DNA from: Clarireedia homoeocarpa
Taxonomy: Eukaryota; Ascomycota; Leotiomycetes; Helotiales; Rutstroemiaceae
Assembly (NCBI GenBank): GCA_001465935.1
Contig: LNKV01000012.1
Location: 71,302-135,301 of the forward strand
Direction: 5' to 3'
Length of the DNA stretch: 64,000 nt
In this document: positions 21,381 to 32,389 of the stretch, piece by piece
How the letters are laid out: every line of letters begins with the position of its first letter
Numbering within the stretch: the stretch's first letter is position 1
Program-made: the position numbers and the translations under genes
Notes under the pieces: model-generated
The model's database searches: none
Told to the model about the DNA's origin: nothing
Seen by the model: only the letters and a program-made list of their open reading frames with translations

Positions 21381-22225
21381 TATGTGTAATCTGTTTTGCG
21401 GTATGATCAGATGGATGGAGATGGCTGACTATTCACCTTCTTATAGTTGGCTGTTCCTAAGCACTTTATTTACTTACTCGACACTCGACAGCCCTGAATT
21501 ACCTCGCGGTATGGCGGGGTTTGATCATGGTGGGGACACCCACTCCACGTGATACGTCCCCATATCCTACGGACATTCTGAAGCAAAGTATCGAATTGTT
21601 TGAAGACGAAACAATTTGACGAATTTATGCCAAGAGATAGATTATGCTTTGAGTATCTTGCTGTTGGCGGAAAGAATACTAGTAACGACTTATTAGTATT
21701 ACCAGTTGATGCCCAGACTCCCGCTTCATATCAGGGGTTAACGATGGAGTAGGCAACGTCAGCCAAATGCTACTTTGAATGGTTCAATCATTCTTGGGGG
21801 ATTCCGAAGGCTCGAGGTCCGGTTTTGTCTTCGTTGGAATCGTTCCGGGTCAGCTGATGTTTGTGCAAAATTACATTCCATCACGCTCATCCGTGTTCGT
21901 GCTATCAATCATTATATCAGACCTTCTAGAATAGTAAGCCCCTAGATGACATATAAAGTAGGTTCCGGAGGAGAACGGATATTGTATCGAATTACGTTTC
22001 TTTGGCCTTTTGTAGTTCTTGATGCTTGTAATCTTCATGACTTTTCAGGAGCAAACCCAATATCAAATCCAGATCCAGCACATCAACTATTAGCTCGCTT
22101 AATCTCCAACCAAGCTAAGAAAGCCCCACCAAAGAGGAGTTTTCTCTCAAACCCAAAATTCTCACCGCGATTTGTGTAATATATATACAAACAAAGCATT
22201 TTTATCACAACAAAACATCACAACT
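21381..22225. other. Intergenic spacer upstream of tRNA-Ala
   Basis: Contains the promoter of the DUF89 gene and the 5' flank of the tRNA. No protein-coding gene seen. Confidence 0.5.
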
Positions 22226-22297
22226 GGGCTTGTGGTTTAGTGGTATAATACTCCCTTAGCATGGGAGTGGTCCGGGGTTCGATTCCCCGCGAGTCCA
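22226..22297 (+). tRNA. tRNA-Ala (AGC)
   Basis: 72 nt, no intron. Acceptor arm GGGCTTG pairs with CGAGTCC (two G-U pairs), discriminator A at 22297. D arm contains TGGTTTAGTGG (A box). The anticodon stem CTCCC/GGGAG closes the loop TTAGCAT, anticodon AGC. The T arm CCGGGG-TTCGATT-CCCCG carries the B box GGTTCGATTCC. All arms fold without gaps. Stretches of T follow downstream from 22336, usable as a Pol III terminator. Confidence 0.95.
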
Positions 22298-22710
22298 AAA
22301 CTGGGACGTTCAATCCGTCTGTTATATCAAATATTTTGCATTTTTTTTTCTTCCGAATCTGTGCTTGAGGGATTAAACATATTTTGGTGGATATGGGTGT
22401 CAGAGAAGAGAATTAGAGACCGGTCCTGCAGATTCATATACGCACCAATACTTACAGTAATTTAATCTCACGACACTTTTACGTTTTGATCGTGGTTTTT
22501 AATGTTGATGTGTTTCTGCGGCTAATGCTCTAGATATGGTGAGCATTCTATATGTATCTAGTATGTACGTGTGTCCTTCATAAGTTACATGTATTTACAT
22601 TCATCAACTAACATTAGCTCCTCATGCTCACATCTTTGGTATCTATATCTTCAAATTGACATCTTACAGTCCTTCATGTTCCAGCCTGTTCTAGCCTGTT
22701 CCCTTCCCCA
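22298..22710. other. Spacer between tRNA and histidine kinase 3' end
   Basis: Contains the T9 run near 22341-22350. No gene seen. Confidence 0.5.
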
Positions 22711-25700
22711 TCATCCCAAATCTACCTCCGCCTTTGGAACATCCAAATCCAAACCCAAACCCAAACCCAAACCCACCACCGCCCTCGCAGCCTTCTCTGC
22801 GCTTAACTTCTTCAGCAGTCTCCCCACCATTGGCAACTTCACTGGTTTCGTCATAAAATCATCAAAACCACTTCTATCCGCCTCATCTCTATCCCTTTGA
22901 CTCCCCAACCCCGTCATCGCAACCACATACGCACGATTCCTCTTTCCTTTTAGCACACTCCCTCTTCTACTCTCAATTCCTTCGCCACCATTATCACTAC
23001 CACTACCACCAATCTCGGAGCTCCTGTTCTCCCAAACTCGAATATTCCTCGTAGCTTCGAACCCATCCATAACTGGCATCGAGATATCCATAAAAATAAC
23101 ATCGAATGGCTCTTCGGATTCTGTGACTGCGGCGACGGCCTCGAGGCCATTCATTGCCTCAAAGATGATATCGTCTTTGCGTTTCTGGAGGTAGCGGTGG
23201 ATGAGGTTGAGGTTGGTGACATTGTCGTCTACGGCGAGGATGCGGAGGGGTGTGGTTTCGGGGGGTCCGAGGTAGCTGCTGGTTGAAGGTGAGGCATTTA
23301 CTGTTGTTTGTTCTGCTTCTATTTCTTTGGGCCGGATAGGAATATTTTGGCTGATCAATTCTTCGGCTTTTGTGGCCTGATCCGTGGATGTTTGATAGAT
23401 TGTGGACTCTGGCGTCTCGGCCTCGGATCTACTTAGCTGCGAGTCGATCGAAGTGTTCGAGGATTGACGATAATCCTTGATGCTGCGGCTGGTAGTTCCG
23501 GTCCCACTTGCTGATGAATGATTCTCTAGAAAGAATGTTGGCGGCGACTGAGTACCAGCATCTCTGCTAGACGGCGGACTAACAGTCAAAGTTTGATCTA
23601 AGAGGGATAGAATTGTCCTAGCCAGCCTGTATGGCCCTCTGGAATTTATGTCAGTGGATATTCAGCAACCATACCTCCGTCAGAATGAATGTGGTAAGGC
23701 TAAAGATGACTCTCTAGACTGGTAGAAGACGCAAATTCTGTACTCACATTGGCTGGGAGATATGTGCAGTGACGAGGAATTCACAGGTCTTCTTCTCCTT
23801 GCGGGCGATAGCTATGCCGTCATGGATTACTAGCACTCGCTGAGATCTGGAGTGTTCCGTAAGTTCCGGACATGAAAATAAATTTTCGTTGACAATAAGT
23901 AGATCAGCTGTCTTCGAGTTCTCAGACTCGACAAGATTGAATCCGTACCATTCGGAGCAGTATTTTTTTAGTTTATCCCAGCACCCATTTTCTGAAGGGG
24001 TGATATGACCGCGTTGCAGGAAGACCGTCTTGCCAACTGCTCGACTTCGTAAATCATACATGATGTTCTTAGTAGCAATCAAGGCATCGGTGAGATCTCC
24101 CTGCATTAAGCGACTATCAGAAAGCGCAGATTTCTCAACTGGAATGGTCACTTGAATATCTGTTCCTACACCCAGTTCACTGTGAACATTGATTACTCCA
24201 CCAAGCTGCTCAACTATACTCCATCTATAGAATCTATTAGTAGTAGAAAATAGATTAGGACATTTGCTTGGACCTACACAATCGACAGGCCTAAGCCGAC
24301 GCCAGCGGAGAATTTGTCTTCTTGGGCAAATGGGTGGTAAAGCTTACGCTCCATATACTGATTCGACATACCCTTTCCTGAATCCTTGATGCGCAGCACA
24401 ATATGCGCGCTTAAATGACTGGCAGGATCATCCAAGGGTTCTTGAGATCGTGGTATTACGCGCAGCTGGACGAGAATGAAGCCCTCTGTCGTATACTTCT
24501 GCGAGTTTCCAAAGATATTCATGAGAATTCGTTGAAAGGCTCCTACCAATTCATTAACTTATTTTCTACTGAATTGTAGTGATGGAAAAAGTTACCAGCA
24601 TGGATTTTATATATCCAATCACAGTCGTCAAAGTCGAGAATGATCCGCAAGGGCTTATTGATTTTAGATACTCGTAAGTTCCTTCCATTGGAAAGTCCAA
24701 GAGCTACGTCGACCGAATTTTTCGTGAAATGATTCGCAGAGATCATTCCGTTGATTGTCTCTTCGCATAGTAGGGCTACATTTGCAACCTGATGCAGTTC
24801 GCTCGAGAACGATCCTGAAATGTATGAGCGGATGTTTTCCAATATGCCTAACAAAACTTGCCGTGTATAGATCTATCCTTCTTCTCAAATGAATTTATCT
24901 TGCTGTAATCTAGAACATGGTTGATCGTGTCCTATATGGCTAATTTAGTCGGGTGCTACACGTTACGAAAGAGTTCTACTTACCAGAAGTGTTCTACTGC
25001 AGTTTTGAATAGTTGATACGAACTCCGTTTGAGAAATATCAAGCTCTGATTCACGTAAGAAATCTGCACTTGCGAGGATGCCATGTAGCGGGCTTCGAAA
25101 TTCGTCTGTGGACGGTTAGTGAAATCCTACATCAAAGCAGAAAGAAATATATCTTACGAGAAATGCTACTGATGAAGTCCGACTTCATTCTATTTGCGAT
25201 AATTGCGTCTAGACGGCTAATTTCTACCATAACTGAACTTGTGAATGCAGCCAGATATGCGACTTCGTTTTCGACTGTGAAAACAGGGACAGCAGACTGA
25301 GACCACACGAACGACGCCGCATACCACTTCTCTATTTTACCACATTCATATTAGTTTACGCAATACACGATAGAACCGGGAGAATTACCTGCGGCTGCAT
25401 TCCAAAGGGGTAGGAAAATGATTTGCCTTGCGTTATGAAACACTTTAGATAGCATGTTGGCTTCCGCTTCCTGTTTCTTAATGTCAAACGTGCTATTTCT
25501 TCGACTCCTACTGCTTAGCCCGGCATTCCTGGAATGCTCATAATCATGAACTTGCTCCAAACTTGAGAAGTAGCCGTTTGCATCAATGTACCTGCAGACA
25601 GAGTCAGTTTATTTGGGCTGGGAGAGTATTCTGGATAGCATAGTCCGCCAGAGGTTCAAGTCTGAAAAATTCGAAGTAGCCTTACCAGATATTGCCTTTT

Positions 25701-27368
25701 GGATACGAGTTAGTCAATGTTTGGAGACTCTTGCCATCCAAAACATGGGCCTCTCCATCCCATGTTGCGACTTCTGCAGTTGAAGTAGAGAGTATTTTAG
25801 CAGCTTTATATCTGCCAGTTGAAGCTCGCGGCGATGAGGAACATAATTGAGCTCTAAAATCTTGATATGTCGACCCTGCTCCTGAGTCATATCGAGTGTC
25901 AGGCGAGCTCTGCCTGCTTTTCACTTCTTCAACCTCAGCACCAAGGTCCGTGCAGGGATCATTGTAGGCATCTATAAAACCAGCTTCATTGTAGCCTTCA
26001 GTTGTATCCAAAAACACAACACCCCCAGCACTTAGCTCCAAAGATTCGCGAAGAAGATCAGCCGCGTGATCTAAGGTAATTCGGATTTGATCGAGTACCG
26101 CCTCAGAAGACCTTTGCGGTTGCTTTTCCTTGCTAGGGACTTGATTGCTCTCATTAGATCTAGGATTGGAGGTCATAAGGGCCTTATCACTCATAGCACT
26201 TCCACTGGACGATGAGGCATCATCAGCTGGATCAGTGTAAGGAGAAGTCTTTTCCAAGAACCTCGCGATTCCCTTTGACATAAGAGTAACACGACGTCTT
26301 TCAATAGCCTCTCGCTGCGCTTGCATGGATTTCATTATATTGTTTGCTTGCCGATGAAGAACTGAAGAAAGTTTAGTATTGCCCAGTCACAGGTTACAAC
26401 TTTATTTGGGATTTTAAGGGTCAGTATACCCACATTTTCTTTTTTCCAAGGACAATCCATCTAACTTCCTCGTCCCAAAGACAAACAAAACTCCAATATT
26501 GACACGATTGGTAGTGGTGATGGGCACACCCACATACCATTTATAACTAGCCAGAGTTCCATTGACTATAGCTAGATCGGAGAACCTTGGATCTTTTGTC
26601 AGGTCGTTGATAACGAAACATGGAAAGCTGTCGCGTTCTGATGTATCTAGAGCCAATGTATTCTGAGCCATATTAGCTACGATCAATCTAAAGAAGAAAG
26701 CCGATTTACTTCACATAAGCCTCCAGGTGTAGGAACTTCAGAACAACCAAACCATGAGCCATTTGTGATGACGGGTTCGTGGTCTTCACTAAACCCTTCT
26801 AATTTTGCACCAGCAATGAAATATTGTGTGTGGCCATCTATGACACTTGTAGAATCTTAGTCTTGCAGAGGAATGAGGAATGCACAAGTCATCTCTCACC
26901 TGATCATAGAGTGGACACCCCCTAGATGATAGAGAGTCACCTCGGTAAAAGAGTCAAGTGCTCCATCCGAGTTTAAGCGTCCATTCAAGGTGTTTTCTGA
27001 GGAATATACGCTTGACTGCTGGGGATCGAAGAATCTGATTTAAGCAGAAATAATGTGAGCAGGAAGTCACAAGAGAGGCTACTCGGTTTCGAGGAGTCTT
27101 TTATCGGCATGGCCCAATTCGGCTCCAATAACTTCTACGATAAAACCTGAGATTCGCCATCAACAGAAATGAATGCAAGCCACCACTTAGAGACAGAGCG
27201 GCAGTCAACAGTAGCAATGAACTGGACTTACTTCCTAAGTTCAAGAGCACGTTGAGAACTGAACATGTCCCTTTCCTCCCCATGTGACAAATAACGTCCA
27301 TTGGTCGGATTATTGCCATTGGAGCTGGAGGTCATGGGTAAATGCTGGTGCATATGCATAGACTCCAT
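22711..27368 (-). CDS. Hybrid sensor histidine kinase / response regulator
   Basis: I place 14 exons: 27368-27232, 27146-27083, 27034-26900, 26845-26710, 26662-26434, 26361-25686, 25591-25389, 25331-25158, 25105-24984, 24931-24862, 24814-24596, 24542-24278, 24224-23748, 23638-22711; about 1277 residues. Order: GAF-like sensor region (about 100-240; ASYKWYVGVPI, NIGVLFVFGT), linker, HisKA with SISHEFRSPLHGIL (phosphoryl His near 585), HATPase with N box NIFGNSQKYT, DSGKGM and GVGLGLSIV, then a receiver near 1105-1240 with ILAVDDN, acceptor Asp in VIFMDISMP, and the invariant Lys in FMTKPV. No membrane span, so cytosolic. All joins keep frame except exon 1 to exon 2, which is one base out (see findings). 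Intron 24815-24861 is GC-AG. Stimulus unknown; output presumably through Ypd1-type phosphorelay. Confidence 0.9.
22745..22774. repeat. CCAAAC hexamer array coding for Gly-Leu repeats
   Basis: About five CCAAAY units at the 3' end of the histidine kinase. On the coding strand it reads GLGLGLGLDLD just before the C-terminus, after the receiver domain. It resembles telomeric repeats only superficially. Confidence 0.8.
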
Positions 27369-28245
27369 ATTGGTACCGAAAAAGGAATGATTACGGCCAA
27401 GAGAAGGAAGAAAAAGGGACACTGATGATGTTATCGAGAAATGTCTAAACCGACTGCTATAGCCGTTGAGATAGTAATATAGCGTATATTTACGAGTAAG
27501 AGACGATAGCAAGTAAAGAAGTTTTCCTAACTTAATGGGAGTTGGACAGCCCACAACCTTGAAACTGCAGGGTAATTGTAAGCCGACGGCTGATCTATGG
27601 CTGGACCTCGCCCCGCCTCGCCGTTTTTCACAGAAGGTAAAAGCTACGTAGGCGCGGTATCGAAATTTCTGGCCAGTGCATGAAACATCCAGGTAATTCG
27701 GCTTAGAAACATCTGGGTCTTCTGAGGATATGAATGGATTCAAGCCTGGACTATATATACAGTTGCGATGGACCAAATTGTCCTGGCGAAATTCTATTAC
27801 AGTGTATATGCAATGACCTGAAATCTCGACTACTACGATGGTGGTATTCGTGCTTCGTCATTGAGTCAGTACTAAATCTTAGAATCCTTGTCATCAAATC
27901 ACTCCACATAGACCGGCCAACATGCAGAGTTTCAAAGAGGAGTGGACAGGATATCTGCCGAGCGCATCCTTAACGAGAGACGTTTCCAGCCCTGGGATCG
28001 TATATAAGGACATCATCGAATTTGGCAAGATCGGATGTATCTCCAATCACAAAACCCACAGTCTACCCGTTGGCGAGAGATCTTGCGTTTAACGTCTACC
28101 TGTTCCGAGACAACTCGTTCACATTCACCGGGCCTAACTATTCAAACTCTCACAACAATGGGATTGTTTCCTGCGAGGAATGAGAGCAGTCCACTCCAAG
28201 GATACCATTCAACCCATATGTACAATAGCTTTGCTCCAAATCCAT
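27369..28245. other. Spacer upstream of histidine kinase
   Basis: Contains the promoter of the kinase (to the right of 27368) and the 3' region of the complex I gene. The kinase frame is open upstream to about 27776 without an ATG in a family-like context. No other gene seen. Confidence 0.45.
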
Positions 28246-28644
28246 CTAGTGATGCTCTTCACTGTGACCTTCCGAATGCCCATGATGATCATCACTCAAG
28301 AAAAGATATTCGTAACCGCAATATGCTGCAAATGCTACCGTTGCGATGCCCAAACCTGGGAAAGAATTCTTAAAGCGATTGAATCGAGTGAATTGTCCAG
28401 TGTATCTCCATGCCTCACTATCCATACAGTCAGCACTTTGCAGCTCATCCACCCACATGGGCGCACACATTCTAACTTACTTCCTTGCCCATGGATCGTT
28501 TGCGGGCGTGCCTGCTGCGGCTGCTAATGCTTTCGGGTCAAAACCACTCAGGTTTGGACGAGGCGCTCTCAGTATTCTAGGAATCCAGAATCAGCCATCG
28601 ATGAATGATATGTGACGACAAATCAATTACCTTGTGTAACGCAT
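28246..28644 (-). CDS. NDUFB3: NADH:ubiquinone oxidoreductase B12 subunit (NDUFB3-type)
   Basis: Three exons: 28644-28631 (14 nt), 28576-28481, 28417-28246; introns 54 and 63 nt; 93 residues. The joined start reads MRYTRILRAPRPNLSGFDPKAL, the second join gives DPWARKNEAWRYTGQFTRF, followed by FPGLGIATVAFAAYCGYEYLFL, a single membrane helix, and a His/Glu tail HHGHSEGHSEEHH. This matches the fungal B12 accessory subunit of respiratory complex I, inner mitochondrial membrane, matrix side tail. The tiny first exon carries only four codons plus two bases. It is divergent from CAF1. Confidence 0.9.
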
Positions 28645-29018
28645 TTTGAGTATCAAATGTTTCCACTCGATGCTAGATTGTGAGGGGATTGATATGGTCG
28701 TCGAGCTTGGAGTTGAAGCTTCGGCAAGCGGGTTGAACGCGGCTGACTAAGCGCGGGCATCAATAGTCCCCGTGAGCTTTGGGAGGAAAGTACCCGGAAC
28801 TTGAACCATAATCAGAACACAAAGACTTTCAGAAAAGACTTTGCACATTGCGACGACTACCCTTTGAATTATATTACGAACTTTTAAGTATACCTGGCAT
28901 CAGGTTTCGTGTGCGACGCCATTGCGTTCTGACTCCCACAACAAGTGCAGTTTTGTTGCGTCCATGAAAACCGTCAACCCACTGTCTCGATCCAACATAC
29001 ATACTCGACGAAAACAAA
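28645..29018. promoter_or_regulatory. Shared divergent promoter, complex I B12 / CAF1
   Basis: 374 bp between start codons of head-to-head genes. Both 5' UTRs and promoters should lie here. No specific site assigned. Confidence 0.45.
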
Positions 29019-30533
29019 ATGCCTCCACGAATGCAGGGCTACGGCGGTGGTCCGACTAATATTGCGTCGCATTATCAACAATACCCTTCGCATTCACAAG
29101 CACATACCGCAGGCTTACCGCCGCCCTCCCTCGCCAACCAAGGATTTATGAATGCAAACTCAATGAGCAATCCTTTTTCAGTGAACGGAAATGCTATGAG
29201 TCTGCCGGGAGGCTTTGGAGGAGCTGGCTTGGGTATGGCAGGAGGAACAGGGCTGGCAAGTCAAGCTGCACAGATGAGCTTTGCTTCGGCGCCTTTACAA
29301 CCACAAGGACATAACAGCATGGCAGATTCTGGGACGCGGGGCATGCGGGAGAAAGGCCGAATAAGAGAAGTGTGGAAGGGAAACCTGAATGAGGAGATGG
29401 CGGTTCTGCGGCAGCTTGTAGATCAATATCCATATATTTCCATGGTGAGAGATACCCGCTTTGGTTGACGTGGAGGCCGTACTTAACAATGCTAGGATGT
29501 CAAATTTCCAGGAATCGTTGCTCGGCCGATGGGTGCTTTCCAGGGCAAAGGGGATTATCATTACCAGTGCTTACGATGTAACGTGGATCTCTTGCGAGTA
29601 ATACAAGTAGGCATAACACTATTCTCTGCCGATGGAGAATCTCCGCCGGCAACCCCTCATCCAGACGCGGACCTAGATCGCAATCCAGGCCGAAAGTTTG
29701 GTTCATCGGTTCCATGCACATGGCAATTCAACTTCAAATTTTCATTACAGGAGGATATGTATACTCAAATATCTATCGATGAGTGCCGGCTTGGGGGCAC
29801 GGACTTTACTCGATTAGAACGGGATGGCATCGACCCTTTCGAATTTGCCGCTCAACTTATTAGTTCGGGACTTGTCTGCGATGAGGACAAACACTGGATT
29901 TCATTACATGCAGGCTACGATTTTGGATATCTCTTGAAGATAATGCTCTGCAAACGATTACCCGACGACGAGAGAGAGTTCAAAATGCTTATGGATAAGT
30001 TTTTCCCAAGCAAAGGCGACATCAAGTACCTAATAAAAGGCGCGAACGACGACTGCAAGAAAAACTCGCTCACTGTAACGGACAATGCTATCCTCGAACT
30101 CCTTCACAGATGTGATCCAAAGCCAAGTCTAGATGCCATGGTAGAGATCCTCAAAGTCAAGAGGATAGGCACCCCTCACCAAGCTGGATCCGACTCCCTC
30201 GTCAACGGACGAGTCTTCTTCAAGATAAGAGAACGCGTCTTCCACGGCAAAATTCCCGCGGACCACTGGGGTCGCATCTTTGGTATCAACTCCCAGGAAG
30301 CGTCGGACACCCACGTACAAGCTACTGCTCAGCAATACAGCCAACTCCAAGAGAATACCACGCCCGGTCAAAATGGAAGCACATTCGCAAATGGAGCTCC
30401 TAGCACACCGAACAATGGAAATGCAAACTTGGCGACGACGCCAGCGCATAATAATGGTGGTGCCTTGGGTCCTCTGACCCCAGGTAATGGTGGTGGTGTA
30501 TTCGGTGCTTTCCAGTTTGGCAAACAGCAATAG
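29019..30533 (+). CDS. CAF1: CAF1/POP2 deadenylase, CCR4-NOT complex
   Basis: Exons 29019-29444 and 29496-30533, 51-nt intron; 487 residues. Residues 1-110 are Gly/Ser/Asn-rich. From about 115 (IREVWKGNLNEEMAVLRQLVDQYPYISM) runs the RNase D-like fold: FPGIVARPMGAF, DYHYQCLRCNVDLL, TWQFNFKF, HAGYDFGYLLK (third acidic residue, near 283), HQAGSDSLVNGRVFFK (His and fourth Asp, near 371-374). The tail is Asn/Gly/Thr-rich. Family enzymes use a DEDD set and shorten mRNA poly(A) tails. Here the first motif, expected DxEFPG, reads DVKFPG (residues 143-148), so the second acidic ligand is Lys. Exon 2 starts exactly at that Asp. See findings. Confidence 0.93.
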
Positions 30534-30959
30534 CGGTATTTAGGATTTTCAGCCCCGTCTGTGAAGACTTTGGGATTTGAAGTTCTTGAGCGGGCGTCAG
30601 GGGGGATAACTAGTGAAAGGCATAGCGAGTATTTGATTGAGAGAGTGTGACTGTGAGCGGTGAACATGAGCGAATAAAAAAGACATACAAATGAGTTATG
30701 CGAGGGCGCGAGGCGCAATGGCCTTTAATTGTTCGTTTGCGAGTTCGGATTTGAGGGATGGGGTTTGTAATAGCTGCGTCATCAATCATGATGGATTTGT
30801 ACAATATTCATTTGGAAGCGACAATGTCTTCTGATCATGACTTGAGGTATTCTTGTATGATGTGTATGTATATGAGATGCTAACGTGATGTGCAATATGC
30901 AGGGGTATCTTTCTCTCTGTTTACTTTTACTCAGCTCTCCATTCGATAAGAAGCCCTTA
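30534..30959. other. Convergent 3' spacer CAF1 / FAF1
   Basis: Holds both polyadenylation regions. No gene or repeat seen. Confidence 0.5.
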
Positions 30960-32075
30960 TTAACGTCTCTTCCCCCTCCCTCCTCCACTTCTTCCACCCT
31001 TCCCACCACTACCACCCCTCTTCGGCCCCTCAATCCCCGCCACATCCTTCTTACTCAATCTCAAAGTCGCACCCCCAACCAGCTTCCCCACCCCTGGACC
31101 ACCCACCCCTCTCTCCCTCCTCTTCCCCCCACTTCCACTCTTCCCTTTCCCTCTCCGCTCCCTCTCAAGCACAATCCCATTCTCCTTCGCTTCCCTCCTT
31201 CGCCTATCTGCCTTCTCCTCCGCAGCCTTCACGATCCCCTTGCGCATCTTCATCGGCATTTTCTCCTGCGTATGGATGCTAGTTTTTGCGCCTAGCGCTT
31301 GAATCCGTAGGTCGAGGGCTTTGATACGGTTCGAGCCATGGAGTGAGGGGAGATTAGAGGGTTGGAAGGAGCTTGATGTGGAAGCGGAGGCGGTTAGGAG
31401 GTGCGATTCGGAGAGGAGTCGTTGTAGCTCGAGGTCGTTTTTTAGATTGAGGGCTTCGGTCTGAGAGGTTTCGGCGTCGGTAGTGTTGCTGGATTTGGAG
31501 GATTTGGAGGTGGAAAGGGATAGAGATGATGGGGGCTTTGAGGACTGGTTCGGGGTTTAGCTTTTGTTTGAAGCTCTATGTTCTAGACTCTTGGAAGATG
31601 TAAAACTCACCATAAAGGCTCTCAGCTCCGCCTTCGACATCCCCGCTATCCGCGAATTGATATTAACATGCTCTACAACTTGCACGCCATTACTTTTCCC
31701 CTCTGTATCTTCATCTGCAGCTGAGTTCTCGGATAATCCGTCCCAATCTTCTTCGTCCTCGTCCTCGTCTTCATTGTCGAGGCCGGGGTTTGCTTGGATG
31801 GGTTGCTGGGCTGCAGGCAATGGTTTGAATTGCTCTTCAAAATGGCGACGAAAGATCTCTTGCGGATCTAAAGCTTGCCCTTCGTCTGATTCTGCTTCGG
31901 ACTCAGAGGTTTCTTCATCTTGTTCATTATCCTCATCTTCGAGCTCAGGCAGTAACTCTCGTTGTGATATAGACTTGGACTTGGGACCTTTGATTTCTTT
32001 ATTTTTTGAGACTTTTGATGGTTTGATAGAAACGACTGCAGAGGCGCGCTTGCGTTTTCCTAGGAGGGTAGACAT
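30960..32075 (-). CDS. FAF1: Faf1-like 40S ribosome assembly factor
   Basis: Exons 32075-31611 and 31544-30960, 66-nt intron; 349 residues. The N-terminus MSTLLGKRKRA is followed by a basic then acidic half, with EIFRRHFEEQFKPLP and an Asp/Glu run near 115-125. The splice joins KAELRAFM to SSKPPSS. The C-terminal half contains RIKALDLRIQALGAKT, KMRKGIVKAAEEKADRRRREAKENGI and LRLSKKDVAGIEGPKRG, then a Gly/Arg/Lys tail. This order is that of fungal Faf1 (C1orf131 in animals), a nucleolar protein of the small-subunit processome needed for 18S rRNA maturation. Divergent from HIS6. Confidence 0.82.
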
Positions 32076-32389
32076 TTTGGGGCAGATTGAGCTGTTTGGG
32101 GATTTTGAAATTCTGCTATGGGAGTTGTAGAAAAGGTTCCTCAGAAAATGTTCAGAAAATAATTGCCGAGGTTTTGCCGGATGGGTATTCTTCTTAGACA
32201 AATTTTGGGTTTTTGGTAGCAAAACAGAGTCATAGAGTTCGGCGGGCAGTTTATATTTACATACACAACATATTCCTATAAAGTTCGGCAAGCCTCGAGG
32301 ACATCTCTTCATCTGGCTTGTCTTCTATACTCGGAAGTTTTGTACCCTCATTGTACCCTACACCAGGTTACTTCTTCGATTCCTCCAAA
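32076..32389. promoter_or_regulatory. Shared divergent promoter, FAF1 / HIS6
   Basis: 314 bp between start codons. It contains a TGACTC core (32227-32232, minus strand) that suits Gcn4/Cpc1 control of the histidine gene. Confidence 0.5.
32227..32232 (-). promoter_or_regulatory. Possible Gcn4/CPC1 site (TGACTC)
   Basis: Minus-strand ATGACTCTG, 158 bp upstream of the HIS6 ATG. TGACTC is the core of the amino-acid starvation element bound by Gcn4 (CPC1 in filamentous fungi). A six-base match in about 300 bp has a fair chance of being random; the gene context raises its value. Confidence 0.35.

Noticed and set aside
22745..22774. Telomere-like CCAAAC repeats.
   Set aside because: Unit is not CCCTAA, and the array is in frame inside a kinase exon; better explained as coding simple sequence.
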